64,000 nt of DNA, from the NCBI RefSeq assembly GCF_029953635.1, contig NZ_CP124543.1, positions 1,033,455 to 1,097,454 on the forward strand, read 5' to 3'. The notes beneath the pieces were generated by a model. That model did no database searches, had not been told where the DNA came from, and was given only the letters and a program-made list of their open reading frames with translations. The position numbers and the translations under genes are program-made. Shown here in pieces: positions 47,994 to 56,378 of the stretch. Source of the DNA: Halotia branconii CENA392 (GTDB lineage: Bacteria > Cyanobacteriota > Cyanobacteriia > Cyanobacteriales > Nostocaceae). Position 1 is the first letter of the stretch, and each line of letters opens with the position of its first letter.

Positions 47994-48117
47994 ATAGCGC
48001 TTCTTGGTTGTGTGCAGTAACTCTCAGAGATAAAAGGGACTAGGGACTAAAGGCTAAGGTGATGTATTCTATCTACAAGAAAACTGCTATTTTTGTATTT
48101 AAAATTAAAAACTAAAT

Positions 48118-49671
48118 TTAAGGTGCAGCATTACCACGAGAACGACCGCCAGAAGAACGATTACCTCCTCCCATACCCGGTAGCAATCCTCCTCGTGGTG
48201 TTGATTGTGGTCTTGACCCTGGAGGGAAACTCAGCAAGACTTTCTCGTTGCCTTGCAATCCAGACTTAACTTGCGTAAAGTTATCGACAGTCACGCCAGT
48301 CTCAATAGGAGTGAAAACAGGTTTTTCATCTACTCCGGCAACGAACACACCTGTAGCATTTTCTCTACGTACAACTGAGGCTGTGGGTACAACCAAAACG
48401 TTCTTCAATTGACCAGCTTGAAAATCTGCTGCTACATTCATCCCAGATCTCAGCAGCCTCTGAGGATCTGAAAGTGATACTTTCACTTCAAAACTGGTAA
48501 CGTTTTGTTCTACTACAGCTTGAGCTGCAATTTGGCTGACTTTACCTGTAAAGGTTTTTCCGGGGTAAGCATCTGCCCTGATTGTGACTGGTTGACCAAG
48601 GCGAATTTTAGAAATATTGGTTTCAGCTAAATTGGCCACAACTTCATTTGTAGAAGCTAAGGACAAAATTGAAGATGAAACCGCCGAAGAGACGGAACTA
48701 GCTGAAGTTGTAGGAGTTACAAAAGCTCCTGGGTCAGCATACTTCTGCGTCACCAGACCTTCAAAAGGAGCGCGAATTATATTGTCATTGATTTGAGCTT
48801 GGACGTTTTGCAGCGAACCACGAGCAGAAATTACCTGAGCATTGGCGGCATCAATATCTTCTCGGCGCGTGCCTGCTTTCAAAAGTGCTAAGGCTTCCTG
48901 TCTCTGCTTGACTACAGATCTCGCTTGCTCAATGTCTTCGGGACGTGACCCAGCTTTTTGTAATGCTAAAGCCTGCTGTGCTTCATTGACCGCAGCTTGG
49001 GCGCTGTCACGATCTGCACGAGTTTGATTTACACTTTGTAGGGAAATAGCTCCGGCATTGTAGAGTTGTTGATTACGGCGGAAATTATCTTCTGCTTTAC
49101 TTAAATTAGCTTGGGCGCTGTTTAAACGTGCCTGGGCTTGGGCAATATCTTGAGGACGATTACCTGCTTGCGCTTTTTGCAGATTTGCTTGAGCTTCGTC
49201 TAACTGTGCTTGAGCTTGAGCAATATCTTGAGGGCGATTACCTGCTTGCGCTTTTTGTAGATTTGCCTCAGCTTGTGCCAACTGTCCTTGAGCAGAGGTA
49301 AGTTGCCCACGCAGGTTGGAATCATCCATATATGCTACAATCTGTCCCTTTTTGACAATATCTCCTTCCTTAACTAGCAGTTGTTTCAGGATGCCTGAGT
49401 TTTTAGGGCTAAGATTAATTGACCGTTCAGGCTTGACTGTACCGTTTGCTGAAATTGTGATTGTTAAGTTTTGCCTTTCTACAGGTTGTGTCAATATCCG
49501 CCGTCTTGCTTCTTGATTAGGAAGGATAGTTATTTGGTAATAAAGCGCGTAGCCAATTCCACTTAACAGTCCCAGAATGAGTAGCCAAGACAGCCAAGGA
49601 TAACTACGCTTTTTTTTTACTTCTGGAAGCAAAGATGAGGAATCTATTGAAGGCGATGTATCGGTTTTCAT
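48118..49671 (-). CDS. HlyD/MacA family efflux adaptor
   Basis: A 517-residue adaptor. Residues 1-25 are cytoplasmic, then an anchor helix (YPWLSWLLILGLLSGIGYAL), a lipoyl-type motif (VKEGDIVKKGQIVAYMDD), and a long coiled-coil region with tandem AQAGNRPQDIAQAQA units. The barrel half contains FEGLVTQKYADPGAFVTPTTSAS. The C-terminal 40 residues are Gly/Arg/Ser-rich (GGGNRSSGGRSRGNAAP). It is the first gene of the probable adaptor-permease-ATPase operon and a paralogue of the adaptor at 44149-45618. Confidence 0.93.
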   Translation of the reverse strand: MKTDTSPSIDSSSLLPEVKKKRSYPWLSWLLILGLLSGIGYALYYQITILPNQEARRRILTQPVERQNLTITISANGTVKPERSINLSPKNSGILKQLLVKEGDIVKKGQIVAYMDDSNLRGQLTSAQGQLAQAEANLQKAQAGNRPQDIAQAQAQLDEAQANLQKAQAGNRPQDIAQAQARLNSAQANLSKAEDNFRRNQQLYNAGAISLQSVNQTRADRDSAQAAVNEAQQALALQKAGSRPEDIEQARSVVKQRQEALALLKAGTRREDIDAANAQVISARGSLQNVQAQINDNIIRAPFEGLVTQKYADPGAFVTPTTSASSVSSAVSSSILSLASTNEVVANLAETNISKIRLGQPVTIRADAYPGKTFTGKVSQIAAQAVVEQNVTSFEVKVSLSDPQRLLRSGMNVAADFQAGQLKNVLVVPTASVVRRENATGVFVAGVDEKPVFTPIETGVTVDNFTQVKSGLQGNEKVLLSFPPGSRPQSTPRGGLLPGMGGGNRSSGGRSRGNAAP

Positions 49672-49858
49672 ATTAAATACCAGTGTAGAAAAAATGGCTA
49701 CCGAACTAATTCTTAACGGCTAGAACTTAAGCCTAGTAGCCCTATACTTGCAATTCCTTGATTTTTTAATCATAAATATTGACGTATTAAAAGCTTCTTG
49801 CAGGATCACGATCAAAGAACTCAAGTGTATAAAGTGTATTGCACCCTGTCGCAAATCG

Positions 49859-50287
49859 CTATATCCTCACTATTACTCCATTGGGAAGTCTGATATCACC
49901 GTTGCGAAGTCTGACTACGCTTCTACTAAAAACAATTTCCTGACTGGGAAGAATAATATCCCCATTAGGAAGTTTAAAGTAACCTGGATTACGCAGTCTA
50001 ACTATTCTTCTAGCAGAAACAATTTCCCCGTGGGGAAGTCTGATGTCACCATTAGAAAGTCTAGTTACTCTGTTGGAAGTAACCACTCTTCTATTGGGAG
50101 TAACTACTCTAACTGGAGTCACTACTCTTCTATTGGGAGCAACGACTCTTCTATTGGGAGTAACTACTCTAGTGCGGACTTCTTTATGACGGTATTTTGT
50201 CTCAGCACTTGCAGGTGTAGTCAAAAAAATTGGAGAAACGATGAGAGCCGTAGCCAGCAGTATAGCTGGACGTATTTGTTTCAACAT
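49859..50287 (-). CDS. Secreted repetitive basic protein, unknown function
   Basis: A 142-residue protein. The ATG at 50287 has an AGGAGT site just upstream, and a Sec signal peptide follows (MLKQIRPAILLATALIVSPI, cleavage near ASAE). The mature region has two repeat types: a 7-residue (V)VTPNRR unit repeated about five times, then a longer block with RLSNGDIRLPHGEIV, FKLPNGDIILPSQEIV and RLRNGDIRLPNGVIV. The protein is strongly basic and probably extracellular or envelope-associated. No family recognised. It is monocistronic. Confidence 0.75.
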   Translation of the reverse strand: MLKQIRPAILLATALIVSPIFLTTPASAETKYRHKEVRTRVVTPNRRVVAPNRRVVTPVRVVTPNRRVVTSNRVTRLSNGDIRLPHGEIVSARRIVRLRNPGYFKLPNGDIILPSQEIVFSRSVVRLRNGDIRLPNGVIVRI

Positions 50288-50972
50288 AAAATTGACTCCT
50301 TTGTTTGCATGGAATTTCAATTGTGCTTAAGTTCCGGTGAGCAAAATTACAATTGATGCCAGCAATTATCAACGAGAAAGCCATAACTTAGCGCGTGACC
50401 AAAGTCACTAGTAGTTGCAAATTGATCTATGACCAAAGTCACCAATTTATAAATAAAAACTCCACCCATCAAGGGATGGAGTTTTGTCAGTAGTCGGTAG
50501 TCAGTGGCAAAGCGAAAAGTGCGGTCTTGGGTAGAACCCAAGAGGAGCAACTTTTCAAGACAGCGAAAAGTGAGTTTTAAACCAGATTAAAACAATACTT
50601 AGAGAATCGGCAGTTGAGTTTCGACTTCGCTCAACTGCCGCGAAGTCGAAACTCGATTTCCGCGCAGCGATGTACTGAGTTTCGACATTTCAGCATGGTT
50701 CGACTGCGCTCACCAGCCGCTTAGTGCATCACTGACAACTGACAACTGACCCCTGACACGCGCAGTGTCAAATAAATCAATTTTGGTTCGGGGCTTAATT
50801 ACACACCCTGTTCGCTGTTAAAAGTTCTCTCTCTGATACCAATGAATTTAATAGAATAGATTTATCTGTTTGCTTTTCACGAGGACTTCCGCAATGCTGA
50901 ATTTATCTACGTGCTTTGCTACTATGGCTATCTGATTGGAGGAACTGTGGTAGTAATAGGTTGATTGGGAAT
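50288..50972. other. Intergenic region with hairpin repeats
   Basis: About 685 bases. A tgaccaaagtcac direct repeat occurs near 50395-50440, an attaaactcc..ggagttt-type hairpin near 50457-50485, and the TTCGAC-rich block at 50600-50720 with its perfect 15-bp stem. The rest is leader of the TM2 gene. Confidence 0.55.
50616..50654. repeat. Perfect 15-bp inverted repeat in a TTCGAC block
   Basis: gagtttcgacttcgc (50616-50630) and gcgaagtcgaaactc (50640-50654) are perfect reverse complements around a 9-base loop. The block continues to about 50720 and belongs to the same dispersed family as 1395-1515. Confidence 0.8.
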
Positions 50973-51347
50973 ATGTTGACTAAGCGCAAAAGTCGCAGCG
51001 TTGCCGCAATTTTAGCTTTTTCTGGCACGTTGACAATTTCAGGATTACATAAGTTTTATTTGGGACAGCCTCTGTGGGGTGTGCTGTATGTTTTGCTTTC
51101 TTGGACACCGATACCTAAGGTAGCTAGTGCTATTGAGGGAGTTTGGTACTTAGCCCAAGATGAAGAAGCTTTTGATCGTAATTTTAATTTCGGTAAGTCA
51201 GCAGTCAAAATATCCCAGCAGGCGAACAATAATGTCGGGGCGATCGCTGATGCTTTGCGTGAATTAGACGCTTTACGCCAAGATGGACTGATTTCTGAGT
51301 ACGAATTTGAACAAAAGCGCCGCCAGCTGCTCGACCAAATTTCTTGA
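50973..51347 (+). CDS. TM2 domain protein with SHOCT-like C terminus
   Basis: A 124-residue protein. The start is placed at the ATG at 50973 (MLTKRKSRSVAAILAFSGTL). The TM2 domain has two helices (about 10-27 and 38-58) with GLHKFYLGQPLWGVLYVLLSWTPIPKVASAIEGVWYL. After a linker the C terminus (IADALRELDALRQDGLISEYEFEQKRRQLLDQI) has the short SHOCT helix pair. TM2 proteins are small membrane proteins of unclear function. The next gene starts 12 bases downstream, so the two are probably cotranscribed. Confidence 0.85.
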   Translation: MLTKRKSRSVAAILAFSGTLTISGLHKFYLGQPLWGVLYVLLSWTPIPKVASAIEGVWYLAQDEEAFDRNFNFGKSAVKISQQANNNVGAIADALRELDALRQDGLISEYEFEQKRRQLLDQIS

Positions 51348-51358
51348 AGCAAGCAAAA

Positions 51359-51895
51359 ATGATGAACAACTGGCTACCTTTGAATTTTAAATTACAAAAA
51401 CTTAAGGCCAAGCTCCTCAACGACCCCTACTATCGACTACAGTCTGGGGAAGAAATTCAAGTAGCAGCCAAACTGGGTATCCGCATTGATGCTAATCAAG
51501 CAACTGTAGATGATTGGTTACGTCTACCTGGTTTGTCGATTCACCAAGCGCGATCGCTGGTAGAACTTTCACGCTCAGGTGTTAAATTTTATTGTATTGA
51601 AGATATTGCAGCGGCTTTGAGTATGCCAGTCCAGCGATTAGAGCCTTTAAACCCGCTGCTGATTTTTAATTACTATGACCACGAATCTTTAGATAAACCT
51701 GCGCTTTTAGTTAACCCAAACACAGCCACAGTTGAGCAATTAGCCAAAATTCCTTTTATAGATTTATCTTTAGCTGAAGCGATAGTCCAAAATCGCTTAT
51801 CGGCTGGATTTTACAGCAATTTAGCCGATTTTCAGCGACGACTAGATTTGTCTGGTGAAGCGATCGCCCAGATGATGTATTATTTAAGATTTTAA
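51359..51895 (+). CDS. Helix-hairpin-helix protein (ComEA-like)
   Basis: A 178-residue protein. Two helix-hairpin-helix-type modules are visible: IDANQATVDDWLRLPGLSIHQARSLVELSRSG and VNPNTATVEQLAKIPFIDLSLAEAIVQNRLSAGF. The NxNxA-x-x-x-L-x-x-(I/L)P pattern is that of ComEA/PsbU-type HhH domains that bind DNA. No signal peptide or membrane anchor is present, unlike ComEA itself. It starts 12 bases after the TM2/SHOCT gene. A role in DNA binding is inferred from the fold only. Confidence 0.8.
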   Translation: MMNNWLPLNFKLQKLKAKLLNDPYYRLQSGEEIQVAAKLGIRIDANQATVDDWLRLPGLSIHQARSLVELSRSGVKFYCIEDIAAALSMPVQRLEPLNPLLIFNYYDHESLDKPALLVNPNTATVEQLAKIPFIDLSLAEAIVQNRLSAGFYSNLADFQRRLDLSGEAIAQMMYYLRF

Positions 51896-52243
51896 GACTT
51901 ACAACCCTGAGAGCAGATTTTTGAAGAACTACCTTTTAACTTGATAATCACCGTGTCTAGAAACAAGACACTTTTATTCTTAGGGAACTCCAAAAAATAC
52001 ATTATCCAATTTATTCATATTTTATTTTTCTTACTCCCCCTGCTCCCCGAAGTTGCTCCACTTGGGGAGACCCCAAGACCGCACTTCTCTTCTGCTCCCT
52101 GCCCCCCTGCTTCTATAACGATGGGATATTTTTTTAGTTGGAAGTCCTTTACCTCTTTAAAACTTTCAGGGGTTGTTAAAATCCGTCCACAATTATTAGA
52201 GTTAAGTTAGTTGCCTTGGTGGGATGGACAGTCCTAAAGAACG
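51896..52243. other. Intergenic region with dispersed repeat
   Basis: About 350 bases. It includes the second copy of the 60-bp dispersed repeat (51986-52047) and, after it, tcccgaagttgctccacttg and ggagaccccaagac segments. It is the leader of the NAD(P)H dehydrogenase gene. Confidence 0.5.
51986..52047 (+). repeat. Dispersed ~60-bp repeat, copy 2
   Basis: aactccaaaaaatacatt, then atccaatttattca, then tttttcttactccccctg, closely matching 7166-7228. The inverted third copy is at 54255-54306. Confidence 0.75.
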
Positions 52244-53437
52244 ATGACCCAACAAACAGAAAGAATTTGTATCCTTGGTGGAGGCTTTGGTGGTCTCTAC
52301 ACTGCCTTGCGCCTGTGTCAGTTACCTTGGGAATCTTCACAAAAGCCCGAAATTGTACTAGTCGATCAAAGCGATCGCTTTTTATTTTCTCCCTTACTTT
52401 ACGAATTACTTACAGGTGAACTGCAAACCTGGGAAATTGCCCCACCTTTTGAAGAACTTTTACAAGATACAGGTATTCGTTTTTATCAAGGAGTTGTGTC
52501 TGGAATTGATACCGACCAAAAACGAGTTCATTTACAAGATGGCCCAGAAATTCCCTATGATCGATTGGTACTTGCTTTGGGCGGAGAAACACCACTAGAT
52601 ATGGTAACTGGAGCTACGTCTTACGCCTATCCATTCCGTAGTATTACTGATGCTTATCGTTTAGAAGAACGCTTGCGAGTATTAGAAGAATCTGACGCAG
52701 ATAAAATCCGGGTGGCAATTGTTGGGGCTGGTTATAGCGGCGTAGAATTGGCTTGTAAATTAGCAGACAGGCTAGGAGAAAGAGGACGCTTTCGATTAAT
52801 TGAAATCAGCGACCAAATCTTGCGAACTTCCCCAGAATTTAATCGTGAAGCCGCCAAAAAAGCTTTAGAAGAAAAGGGTGTGTTTATTGATTTAGAAACC
52901 AAAGTTGAATCAATAGGACAAGATACCATTTCTTTAGATTATAAAAATCAGGTAGATACAATCCCCGTAGATTTGGTAATTTGGACTGTAGGCATACGAG
53001 TTGCTTCTGTAGTGCGATCGCTAGCTTTCAAGCAAAACCAGCGTGGTCAAATCAGCACTACACCTACTTTGCAAGTCCTTGACCATCCCGAAATCTTTGC
53101 CTTGGGAGATTTAGCAGATTGTTGTGATGCTGAAGGTCAACAAATACCCGCCACAGCCCAAGCAGCTTTCCAACAAGCTGATTATACAGCCTGGAATATC
53201 TGGGCAACTCTTAGCGATCGTCCTTTACTTCCTTTCCGCTATCAACAGTTAGGAGAAATGATGGCGTTGGGTACAGACAACGCTACGCTGGCTGGTTTGG
53301 GAATTAAATTAGATGGCTCTTTAGCTTATGTAGCGCGTCGTTTGGCTTACTTATATCGGATGCCAACTTTAGATCATCAGCTCAAAGTTGGTTTTAATTG
53401 GCTAGTCCGTCCTATTATAGATACACTTTCTCAGTAA
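52244..53437 (+). CDS. Type II NAD(P)H dehydrogenase, NdbB-like
   Basis: A 397-residue FAD-dependent pyridine nucleotide oxidoreductase. The first Rossmann motif, CILGGGFGGLYTALRL, is at residues 9-24 and the second, IVGAGYSGVELACKLA, at about 163-178. The FAD C-terminal motif is EIFALGDLADC at about 286-296. The short length and the ILGGGFGGLYTALRLCQLPW start resemble the cyanobacterial NdbB group, reported to reduce demethylphylloquinone in vitamin K1 synthesis. Assignment to that role rather than a general NDH-2 is tentative. It has no C-terminal membrane anchor beyond the amphipathic end. Confidence 0.85.
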   Translation: MTQQTERICILGGGFGGLYTALRLCQLPWESSQKPEIVLVDQSDRFLFSPLLYELLTGELQTWEIAPPFEELLQDTGIRFYQGVVSGIDTDQKRVHLQDGPEIPYDRLVLALGGETPLDMVTGATSYAYPFRSITDAYRLEERLRVLEESDADKIRVAIVGAGYSGVELACKLADRLGERGRFRLIEISDQILRTSPEFNREAAKKALEEKGVFIDLETKVESIGQDTISLDYKNQVDTIPVDLVIWTVGIRVASVVRSLAFKQNQRGQISTTPTLQVLDHPEIFALGDLADCCDAEGQQIPATAQAAFQQADYTAWNIWATLSDRPLLPFRYQQLGEMMALGTDNATLAGLGIKLDGSLAYVARRLAYLYRMPTLDHQLKVGFNWLVRPIIDTLSQ

Positions 53438-53517
53438 CAAGTAGTGTGCCTTGACTGCGGAAACTCTCTCACAAGCCAAAATCTCAAATCCGACATTTGT
53501 AAATCATAAAAAGTTTG

Positions 53518-54180
53518 ATGGAACGACCGAAAGTTATTCTAGTAGATGCTGTGGGTACACTCTTCGGAGTTAAAGGCAGCGTAGGCGAAGTATATAGTCA
53601 GATAGCCCAAGAATTTGATGTTGAAGTAGCACCAGAAGTATTAAATACAGCATTTATCAAAAGCTGGAAAGCAGCACCACCGCCAATTTTTCCAGATGCT
53701 GACCCACAAGATATTCCCCAACGGGAGTTTGATTGGTGGCAGATTATTGCCTTGAATACTTTTGAAAGTGCAGGTGTTCTCAAGCAGTTTTCCGACTTTT
53801 CGGCATTTTTTGGTGAACTTTATATTCACTTTGGTACTGGCCAACCGTGGTTTATTTATCCTGATGTCTTACCATCTTTATTAGATTGGCAGCGTTCAGG
53901 AATTGAACTAGGGATACTATCTAATTTTGATTCCCGAATTTATTCAGTATTACAAAGTTTAGGACTAAGCCAATACTTTAAATCCATCACCATTTCTACC
54001 CAAGCCCGTGCGGCTAAACCAGATCCTCGAATTTTTGCCATTGCTTTAGAAAAACATAACTGTCAACCTGAGGCAGCATGGCATATTGGTGACAGTATCG
54101 AAGAAGACTATCAAGGGGCTAAAGCCGCTGGACTCAGAGGCATTTGGATTAATCGAGATCAAATACAACCAGGCAGTTAG
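53518..54180 (+). CDS. HAD-IA family hydrolase
   Basis: A 220-residue haloacid dehalogenase-superfamily hydrolase. Motif I is LVDAVGTLFG, with Val in the place of the usual Asp two residues after the nucleophile. Motif II is ILSNFDSR, motif III is AKPDPRIF with the Lys, and motif IV is HIGDSIEEDYQGAKAAG. The DxVGT variant is seen in the HDHD3/REG-2-like branch; losing the second Asp alters the phosphatase acid/base, so the reaction may differ. It follows the NAD(P)H dehydrogenase by about 80 bases on the same strand. Confidence 0.88.
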   Translation: MERPKVILVDAVGTLFGVKGSVGEVYSQIAQEFDVEVAPEVLNTAFIKSWKAAPPPIFPDADPQDIPQREFDWWQIIALNTFESAGVLKQFSDFSAFFGELYIHFGTGQPWFIYPDVLPSLLDWQRSGIELGILSNFDSRIYSVLQSLGLSQYFKSITISTQARAAKPDPRIFAIALEKHNCQPEAAWHIGDSIEEDYQGAKAAGLRGIWINRDQIQPGS

Positions 54181-54254
54181 CAATGTTAGAAAACGCAGAG
54201 GTACAGCTTGACTCTGCGTTAAATTTTAGGCGATCGCTCTTCCCTTTTGAAGTA

Positions 54255-54306
54255 GAGGGAGTAAGAAAAATAAAGTCTGAATAAATTGGATAATTTTTTT
54301 TGAGTT
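54255..54306 (-). repeat. Dispersed ~60-bp repeat, copy 3 (inverted)
   Basis: gagggagtaagaaaaataaa followed by tctgaataaattggata and attttttttgagttt is the reverse complement of the elements at 7166-7228 and 51986-52047, with a few changes. It lies between the HAD and SDR genes. Confidence 0.65.
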
Positions 54307-54414
54307 TCTTAATAAAACTTGTCATTCAGCTAAACTGGTAGCTTTTATCAAGACACTTAATACTAAATTATCAATGAGTCTACTGACTCAGTCTGTATAC
54401 GATTTATTTCATGT

Positions 54415-55242
54415 CTATAAAGAGGTGTCCAGAGTAACGTCTTCCCATTCTTGAATTTCTTTCTCAAAGGATTCTAGTTTCTGACGAAAACTTGTCAATG
54501 CATCTTCTCCTAATAGCAAATGCAGAGGAGGATTGTTTGACTCTACTACTTTAATAATTGCTTGTGCAGCCTTGTCAGGATCTCCTCTATCACTATTTTC
54601 TAACTGGTGTTTGACGAACTTGTGGACGGATTCTTGATAGTCATCAATTTGACAATCGGGAGTTGTTGTAGAACCTTGAATATTGGTTCTAAACCCTCCT
54701 GGTTCAATCAAAGTTAGCTTAACACCAAAAGGTGCAAGCTCTTGGGCTAATGCTTCAGAATAACCCTCAATCGCAAATTTGGTAGCAGAATAAATGCCCG
54801 AACCAGGAAAGCCCATAAGACCGCCAGCCGAAGAGATATTAATGATATGACCACTTTTTCTTTGGCGAAAATAAGATAACGTTGCTTTGATTACATTCAA
54901 AGTTCCAAAGCAATTAACCTCAAACTGACGACGTATCTGTTCGTCTGCGATTTCTTCCACTGCACCCATAGTAGCAATACCCGCATTATTGACCAGCACA
55001 TCTATCTGACCAAAAGTAGAGAAAGCAACATTAATTGCAGAACTAATTTCCTTTGGTTTGGTAACATCTAAGCTGACTACCTTTGCAGTGTCAGAGTACT
55101 GCTTAACTAAATCTTCGATCGCTTCGGGATGTCGAGTTGTTGCCACAACCTTATCTCCTTTGGCTAATACAGCTTTACTCAAGGAAAGTCCAAAACCGCT
55201 ATTACTCCCCGTAATAAACCAAACTTTACTGTCAGTATTCAT
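54415..55242 (-). CDS. SDR family oxidoreductase
   Basis: A 275-residue classical short-chain dehydrogenase. It has WFITGSNSGFGLSLSKAVL, VLVNNAGIATMG, a catalytic Ser in IINISSAGG and YSATKFAIEGYSEAL with Tyr and Lys. I chose the ATG at 55242 (MNTDSKVW), which has gggaaat upstream; a start at 55260 is possible. It reduces or oxidises an unidentified carbonyl or alcohol with NAD(P)H. It is the left-most gene of the minus-strand accessory cluster, 33 bases after the cupin gene. Confidence 0.9.
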   Translation of the reverse strand: MNTDSKVWFITGSNSGFGLSLSKAVLAKGDKVVATTRHPEAIEDLVKQYSDTAKVVSLDVTKPKEISSAINVAFSTFGQIDVLVNNAGIATMGAVEEIADEQIRRQFEVNCFGTLNVIKATLSYFRQRKSGHIINISSAGGLMGFPGSGIYSATKFAIEGYSEALAQELAPFGVKLTLIEPGGFRTNIQGSTTTPDCQIDDYQESVHKFVKHQLENSDRGDPDKAAQAIIKVVESNNPPLHLLLGEDALTSFRQKLESFEKEIQEWEDVTLDTSL

Positions 55243-55274
55243 GATATTTCCCAAATTCATTCTTTTTGTTGTAA

Positions 55275-55814
55275 TTAGGGTACATTCGAGTTAGATGGTC
55301 GGAGCGGATCGGGTCCAGACACTGGTGTCATACCAAAAGCCTTCATCAATGCGGTAACGTGGACTTGGCTCGGACGGGTACGACCGTGTGGCGGGATCGT
55401 GCGGCTCTCGGCTGGCTCGGCGAGGGCTACCACCGCTGTTTCCCAACTTGCGGGCATATAGCTGTTGAGGACGCGGGCCACTTCGCTATCGACGCGGAAG
55501 CCATGAACTGTATTGCGCGGAATGACTACAAAACTACCAGCGGCTACCTGACTCATCTCATCATTCATTAGGAAAGTGACTTCGCCTTCAAGCACGTAGA
55601 AGGTTTCGTCTGACCAGATATGTACGTGCGGCGGTGCGCCCGAACCTTTAGGGCAAAGCTCTTCCATCATCGACCAGCGACCTCCCGTGTCCTCTCCAGA
55701 TGCTAGGATCAGCCATAGTATATCGTCGCTCCAATAAGCTGGAGCATTGTCGCGGGTCTTGATGAAGGGCATCGAGCCAGGGGGTGGGAGCGTTGGCCAG
55801 GGTGTTAATGTCAT
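55275..55814 (-). CDS. Cupin domain protein
   Basis: A 179-residue single-domain cupin. Motif 1 is visible as GAPPHVHIWSDETFYVLEGEVTF (two His and a Glu as metal ligands) and motif 2 as FVVIPRNTVHGFRV. Cupins of this size act as isomerases, dioxygenases or binding proteins. Its base composition is clearly GC-richer than neighbouring cyanobacterial genes (for example cctcccgtgtcctctccag), a sign of transfer from a GC-rich donor. It is in an operon-like run with the monooxygenase remnant upstream. Confidence 0.85.
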   Translation of the reverse strand: MTLTPWPTLPPPGSMPFIKTRDNAPAYWSDDILWLILASGEDTGGRWSMMEELCPKGSGAPPHVHIWSDETFYVLEGEVTFLMNDEMSQVAAGSFVVIPRNTVHGFRVDSEVARVLNSYMPASWETAVVALAEPAESRTIPPHGRTRPSQVHVTALMKAFGMTPVSGPDPLRPSNSNVP

Positions 55815-55847
55815 TGGATGATTCCTTATTTATTTATGTTGATTCAA

Positions 55848-56369
55848 TCAATTTGCAGCCAGTGGAAACCATCGACTGAGCCATTCTGTTAGGGCTGGCA
55901 CAGCATTTTGATCGCCAACGAAGCCGACATACGAGTCAGGTCTTACAAGGAAAAGACCCCGATCGCTGCCAAAGGCATCGTGAAATTGAAACGAGGCTTC
56001 TTTGGAGGTAGCAGCCGTAATGTGTTTGACCTTCAGCATTGGTTGCCAGGGATAAACGACTTCATCTCTAGTTGAGGCAAAGGCTGTTGTATTGCGATCG
56101 CCGACCAGCAGCAGCGTGAAGCACGAGGGGTCGAGGAGCTTGTAGAGGGGGGCTTCGCGTAAAGCGTCCCAGAAGGACACTTCAAAATTGGGCAGACGAT
56201 CGCCCGCCTTTAAACTTCCACAAGCATGGTGCGTTTGAGACAGCGTACTCTCGCGGTAGTTGGAGACAACCTCGCTGATGAATCCGGTACTCAAGCGCTG
56301 TACAAAGTGTGTGTCGAGCAGCAGCGGCACGATGTGCGCGATCGTCTGGTAGTATCGCAATTTGAACAT
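55848..56369 (-). CDS. Truncated FAD-dependent aromatic monooxygenase, C-terminal part
   Basis: A 173-residue product resembling only the C-terminal thioredoxin-like domain and preceding segment of flavoprotein phenol or polyketide hydroxylases: NYRESTLSQ, LKAGDRLPNFEVSFWDALREAPLYKLL, GLFLVRPDSYVGFVGD. The FAD-binding GxGxxG and DG motifs of the first 350 residues of such enzymes are missing. It starts 9 bases after the stop of the epoxide-hydrolase-like gene upstream. It is best seen as a gene fragment left from a deletion, perhaps still expressed. Confidence 0.7.
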   Translation of the reverse strand: MFKLRYYQTIAHIVPLLLDTHFVQRLSTGFISEVVSNYRESTLSQTHHACGSLKAGDRLPNFEVSFWDALREAPLYKLLDPSCFTLLLVGDRNTTAFASTRDEVVYPWQPMLKVKHITAATSKEASFQFHDAFGSDRGLFLVRPDSYVGFVGDQNAVPALTEWLSRWFPLAAN

Positions 56370-56378
56370 TGCTCATAA

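Noticed and set aside
49748..50356. Open frame on the plus strand opposite the secreted repetitive protein
   Set aside because: It mirrors the repeats of the real minus-strand gene, which has a signal peptide and a good ribosome site.
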